DNA of 8,505 bases from Legionella genomosp. 1 (GTDB lineage Bacteria; Pseudomonadota; Gammaproteobacteria; Legionellales; Legionellaceae). Below are positions 5,714 to 8,505 of this stretch, one piece after another (positions within the stretch are counted from its first letter, which is position 1; the number at the start of each line of letters is the position of its first letter). Position numbers and translations under genes: made by a program. The stretch spans positions 1 through 8,505 of the forward strand of contig CAMDBQ010000052.1 of assembly GCA_945889365.1 (NCBI GenBank), given 5' to 3'. The notes beneath the pieces were generated by a model, which saw only the letters and a list, made by a program, of their open reading frames with translations, searched no databases and had not been told where the DNA came from.

Positions 5714-7084
5714 ATGAAAGTTCTCATGTATGGGTGGGAGTTCCCACCCCATTTTACTGGTGGATTAGGCATCGCATGTTATGGCATCGTTCATGGTCTG
5801 TTGACAAACAAAATTGAGGTCGCCTTAGTATTGCCACAGAACCCCTCGTTGCCCGAACATAACGCCAGCGGTTTTCAATCCATTAACACCCCTTTTTCCA
5901 TCTTGAGTATTCACTCGCTGTTAAAACCCTACATAGACGAAAAGCGTTATCAAGAACAATTAGCGCTGGATTTAATTCATATGACAGAACTAGTATCTCG
6001 TCCTGCAAATACGATTCCTTACCCTGTCGTCCCCGCGAAGGCGGGGATCCATGTTCAGCTTGATCAAAATACCACAACAGGGATGGATCCCCACTTCCGT
6101 GGGGACGACACTAAGGTACCGACATTGCAAGACGAGGCACTAGTTGAATATAGTGACAATCTAGTTGGTGAAGTCCGGCGCTATGCTGCTTTAGCGAGTC
6201 GACATGCTCTGCAGACCCCTCATGATGTGATTCATTCTCACGACTGGCTGACTATTTTAGCGGGCATTGAAGCGCGTCGATTGAGTGGGAAACCACTGAT
6301 TTTCCAAGTGCACGCGTTAGAAATAGACCGTAGTGATGAGGATTTAAATCAAGACATTTTCCGAATTGAGCACTACGGATTACACGCAGCCGATCATATT
6401 GTTGCAGTGAGTCACTATACAAAAAATCGAATAATTGAGCGATATGGCATTGCCGCTGAGAAAATTACCGTGTCCTACAATGGATTATTTAGGCATCAAC
6501 GGCCTCAAAAAGATGTGTCAATTGTATCGAAGAACCCCCTAAAAACTGTTTTATTTTTAGGCAGACTAACCTATCAAAAAGGCGTGTTTTATTTTATTGA
6601 AGCCGCTCGCCGCATACTAGAAACACGGAATGATATTCAATTTGTCATTGCGGGTGAAGGTGATTTATTATCGAGTGCTATTGAACAGGTCGCGCATTTA
6701 AAACTAGGAACTAACATTCATTTTACTTATTTTTTAGATCGCGAATCGGTTTCTAAAATTTATCATTTGAGCGATGTATATGTCATGCCAAGCATTTCCG
6801 AACCTTTTGGTATCGCATGCCTCGAAGCGTTGGAACATCATGTCCCCGTGATCATTTCTAAACAATCAGGCGTTTCAGAGATACTCGATTGCATGATGAC
6901 TGTCGATTTTTGGGATACGGAGCTACTCAAAAAAAGGATTGTCGAACTCATAGATGAGCCAGAAATCAAAAAACAACTTTTAGCGAATATTGATGAAAAA
7001 TTAGATCATCTCAGCTGGGAAAAGATGACGCAAAATATCGTAAACTGCTACAGCAATCTCATCCATCAAACGAGCATCCAATGA
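5714..7084 (+). CDS. GT4 family glycosyltransferase, starch/glycogen synthase-like, with in-frame repeat insert
   Basis: A 456-residue retaining glycosyltransferase of the GT-B fold. The N-terminus MKVLMYGWEFPPHFTGGLGI carries the GGLG loop (16-19) typical of glycogen synthase-like enzymes. HSHDW (174-178) and FQVHALE (197-203) follow in the acceptor half. GRLTYQKG (283-290) opens the nucleotide-sugar half, and SEPFGIACLEAL contains the E-x7-E pair Glu363/Glu371. It probably transfers glucose from a nucleotide sugar to a growing glucan; donor and acceptor are inferred from relatives and from its position between two alpha-glucan hydrolases. Residues 105-132 are encoded by a palindromic repeat and are foreign to the family; without them it would be 428 residues, a normal size. 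AAGGAA lies 13 bp before the ATG, a long spacing. The stop overlaps the next start (ATGA). Confidence 0.88.
   Translation: MKVLMYGWEFPPHFTGGLGIACYGIVHGLLTNKIEVALVLPQNPSLPEHNASGFQSINTPFSILSIHSLLKPYIDEKRYQEQLALDLIHMTELVSRPANTIPYPVVPAKAGIHVQLDQNTTTGMDPHFRGDDTKVPTLQDEALVEYSDNLVGEVRRYAALASRHALQTPHDVIHSHDWLTILAGIEARRLSGKPLIFQVHALEIDRSDEDLNQDIFRIEHYGLHAADHIVAVSHYTKNRIIERYGIAAEKITVSYNGLFRHQRPQKDVSIVSKNPLKTVLFLGRLTYQKGVFYFIEAARRILETRNDIQFVIAGEGDLLSSAIEQVAHLKLGTNIHFTYFLDRESVSKIYHLSDVYVMPSISEPFGIACLEALEHHVPVIISKQSGVSEILDCMMTVDFWDTELLKKRIVELIDEPEIKKQLLANIDEKLDHLSWEKMTQNIVNCYSNLIHQTSIQ
6026..6109. repeat. Palindromic repeat inserted in frame in a coding sequence (RPE-like)
   Basis: The arms 6026-6052 and 6083-6109 are inverted copies matching at 23 of 27 bases. 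Each arm has its own hairpin (CCCCGCGAAGGCGGGG at 6031-6046; CCCCACTTCCGTGGGG at 6089-6104). Between the arms one inner pair changes from G-C to A-T, so pairing is kept. The 84 bp equal 28 codons with no stop and add VVPAKAGIH, a linker, and MDPHFRGDD. Such peptides are the usual read-through of dispersed GC-rich bacterial palindromes; Rickettsia palindromic elements are the known in-gene counterpart. It is GC-rich in an AT-rich gene. Confidence 0.85.
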
Positions 7085-8265
7085 AGATATGTTTTTATTA
7101 TCAAGTTCATCAACCTTGGCGATTACGCCCCTATACTTTTTTTGATATTGGCCAGCATAGTGAATATCACGATGCAAAAGCCAATGCAGATATCTTGCGT
7201 AAAGTCGCACATAAGTGCTATTTGCCCACGAATCAAATCATGCTCGATCTGATTAAACAGCACCAAGGTCATTTTAAAATTGCTTACTCTCTAACAGGAA
7301 CGGTAATTGAGCAATTCAAGCAATACAGTAAAGAGACGCTTGATTCTTTTAAAAAACTGGCCGATACCGGTTGTGTGGAATTTTTAAATGAAACATACCA
7401 CCATAGTTTAAGTGCCTTATTTTCTAAAGATATTTTTTTGGAAGAAATTACACGACATCGTGAACTCATTAAACAAGAGTTTGGACAAACGCCCACGGTG
7501 TTTAGAAACACGGAATTAATCTATAACAATGATCTCGCCAAAACGATCGCATCATTAGGCTATCAAGGCATCTTGGCGGAAGGAGCCGATAAAGTGTTGG
7601 GCTGGAGAAGCCCTAACTATCTTTACCAGGTGCCACAAACCGATCTGAAACTATTGTTGCGAAACTATCCTTTCTCAGATGATATTGCCTTTCGTTTTTC
7701 CAATCCTCATTGGAGCGAACATCCGTTGACTGCAGAAAAATTTTCAAGCTGGGTACACGGTCTTGCTGGCACAGGTGATATTATCAATTTATTTATGGAC
7801 TATGAAACTTTTGGCGAACATCAATGGGAATGTAGCGGTATTTTTAATTTTTTACGGGCATTACCAAAAGCCGTACTAAACCACCCTGATTTTAGCTTCT
7901 GCACGCCGAAAGAAGCGATAGAGACATTAAACGTCGTCAGTTCGATAGATACCCCTGACTTTTATTCTTGGGCAGATACGGAGCGCGATTTAAGCGCCTG
8001 GCGTGGCAACAGCTTACAAGAAGATGCTCTTCAATCCATCTATGCTTTAGAGCAATCGGTCAAGGAATCAAAGGATATACACATTCAAAATGATTTTTAT
8101 AAACTATTAACCTCAGATCATTTTTATTATATGTGTACGAAATGGCATGCTGACGGTGATGTCCATAAGTATTTCAATCCTTATGAGGATCCCTACCGAG
8201 CGTACACCAATTTCCAAAACGTTGTAAAAGATTTGATAATGCGGTTACAGCTGATTAAGCAATGA
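7081..8265 (+). CDS. Glycoside hydrolase family 57 protein (alpha-amylase-like)
   Basis: A 394-residue GH57 enzyme, a retaining hydrolase or transglycosylase acting on alpha-1,4-glucans. The conserved regions appear in order: YQVHQPWRLRPY (7-18, region 1 HQP), LTGTVIEQF (71-79, region 2), VFRNTELIYNN (140-150, region 3, likely nucleophile Glu145), FMDYETFGEH (238-247, region 4, likely acid/base Asp240) and the C-terminal SWADTERDLSAW block (296-307). The length matches the shorter cytoplasmic GH57 amylases, and no signal peptide is seen. The ATG overlaps the preceding stop by 4 bp and has no strong ribosome site, which fits translational coupling. A glycogen synthase-like gene next to a GH57 gene is a known pairing in glucan metabolism. 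Whether it hydrolyses, debranches or branches glucan cannot be decided here. Confidence 0.92.
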   Translation: MKICFYYQVHQPWRLRPYTFFDIGQHSEYHDAKANADILRKVAHKCYLPTNQIMLDLIKQHQGHFKIAYSLTGTVIEQFKQYSKETLDSFKKLADTGCVEFLNETYHHSLSALFSKDIFLEEITRHRELIKQEFGQTPTVFRNTELIYNNDLAKTIASLGYQGILAEGADKVLGWRSPNYLYQVPQTDLKLLLRNYPFSDDIAFRFSNPHWSEHPLTAEKFSSWVHGLAGTGDIINLFMDYETFGEHQWECSGIFNFLRALPKAVLNHPDFSFCTPKEAIETLNVVSSIDTPDFYSWADTERDLSAWRGNSLQEDALQSIYALEQSVKESKDIHIQNDFYKLLTSDHFYYMCTKWHADGDVHKYFNPYEDPYRAYTNFQNVVKDLIMRLQLIKQ

Positions 8266-8289
8266 ACAGCGCCGAAGGGAAGGGCGTTG

Positions 8290-8330
8290 AAAAAAAAGGG
8301 AGACTGACAACGGATGTAGTGTAAAGTCTC
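8290..8330 (-). terminator. Likely intrinsic terminator of the convergent right-edge gene
   Basis: Read on the - strand, GAGACT (8330-8325) pairs with AGTCTC (8305-8300) across a 19-base loop that can add an ACA/TGT pairing. Two C and then eight T follow (complement of 8290-8297). It lies about 70 bp after the stop at 8402. On the + strand the same stem has no T-run after it, so it would not serve the GH57 operon. Confidence 0.5.
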
Positions 8331-8355
8331 GAGATATTTAAGATGCTCGTGTCTC

Positions 8356-8385
8356 AACGGCTTTGTTTCCTAACCCCACGCCGTT
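8356..8385. repeat. Short inverted repeat between convergent genes
   Basis: AACGGC (8356-8361) is inverted exactly as GCCGTT (8380-8385) with an 18-bp loop. There is no T-run on either side, so terminator function is doubtful. Confidence 0.25.
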
Positions 8386-8401
8386 CAGTATCATTCAATA
8401 T

Positions 8402-8505
8402 TTAGGCGGATCTATAGCTTGCAGGCATCCCCAATGATGTCATTTTATTAATCACTCCACAGCCAATCATCGCCTCTTGTTTTTGGTTAACAATGACCCT
8501 GGCAT
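8402..8505 (-). CDS. C-terminal end of an unrecognised gene (partial)
   Basis: On the - strand the frame running in from the right edge ends with a TAA at 8402-8404. The last 33 residues include ARVIVNQKQEAMIGCG and NKMTSLGMPASYRSA. The text reads like the compact C-terminus of a soluble protein, and a likely terminator follows at 8290-8330, which supports a real gene converging on the glucan operon. I do not recognise the family; too little is present to assign a role. Confidence 0.5.
   Translation of the reverse strand, partial: ARVIVNQKQEAMIGCGVINKMTSLGMPASYRSA

Noticed and set aside
5883..6077. - strand frame across the palindromic repeat
   Set aside because: Open by chance within the glycosyltransferase gene; its repeat-derived residues arise because the palindrome reads similarly on both strands.
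8266..8297. Hairpin AGCGCC/GGCGTT after the GH57 stop as a + strand terminator
   Set aside because: The stem needs a G-T pair and is followed by A, not T, on the + strand.

Overview
The window (roughly 40% GC) looks like a genomic segment of a gammaproteobacterium; a member of the Legionellales/Coxiellaceae type is a reasonable guess, but no marker gene proves it. The left 40% is mobile-element debris; the right 55% is a compact operon of cytoplasmic alpha-glucan enzymes.

Left part (1-3590): a group II intron-type reverse transcriptase/maturase gene on the + strand is split in two. The first part (2-~418) carries the finger/palm motifs up to the PQG motif. The second part (3070-~3585) resumes at the SPVLSN motif and carries YADD and the maturase (X) domain. 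Between them lies a 2.65-kb element (about 419-3066) with three overlapping tyrosine recombinase genes read on the - strand. This is the layout of RIT ('recombinase in trio') elements. The second and third recombinases look intact. The first has lost its central part and needs a -1 shift on a run of eight A to be read from its Shine-Dalgarno-preceded ATG. Both element ends are built from copies of TTATGCAAAG(TAA), each end holding a head-to-head pair about 40 bp apart. The copies contain CATAAT, a good -10 hexamer, so recombinase binding and transcription may be linked.

Middle (3590-4166): the reverse transcriptase loses its family resemblance near 3585, and no intron domain V is visible after it. 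There is a broken small reading frame on the - strand (3783-4028), a palindrome, and the leader of the next operon, which contains a 26-bp direct repeat.

Right part (4239-8265): three + strand genes with spacings of 8 bp and -4 bp. They encode a GH15 glucoamylase-like hydrolase without a signal peptide, a GT4 starch/glycogen synthase-like glycosyltransferase, and a GH57 alpha-amylase-like enzyme. All visible catalytic residues of the two hydrolases are present. Together they suggest an intracellular glucan build-and-break module. The glycosyltransferase gene contains an 84-bp palindromic repeat inserted in frame (28 codons), like the coding-sequence palindromic elements known from Rickettsia.

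The right edge (8402-8505) holds the 3' end of an unrecognised convergent gene on the - strand, followed by a likely intrinsic terminator at 8290-8330.
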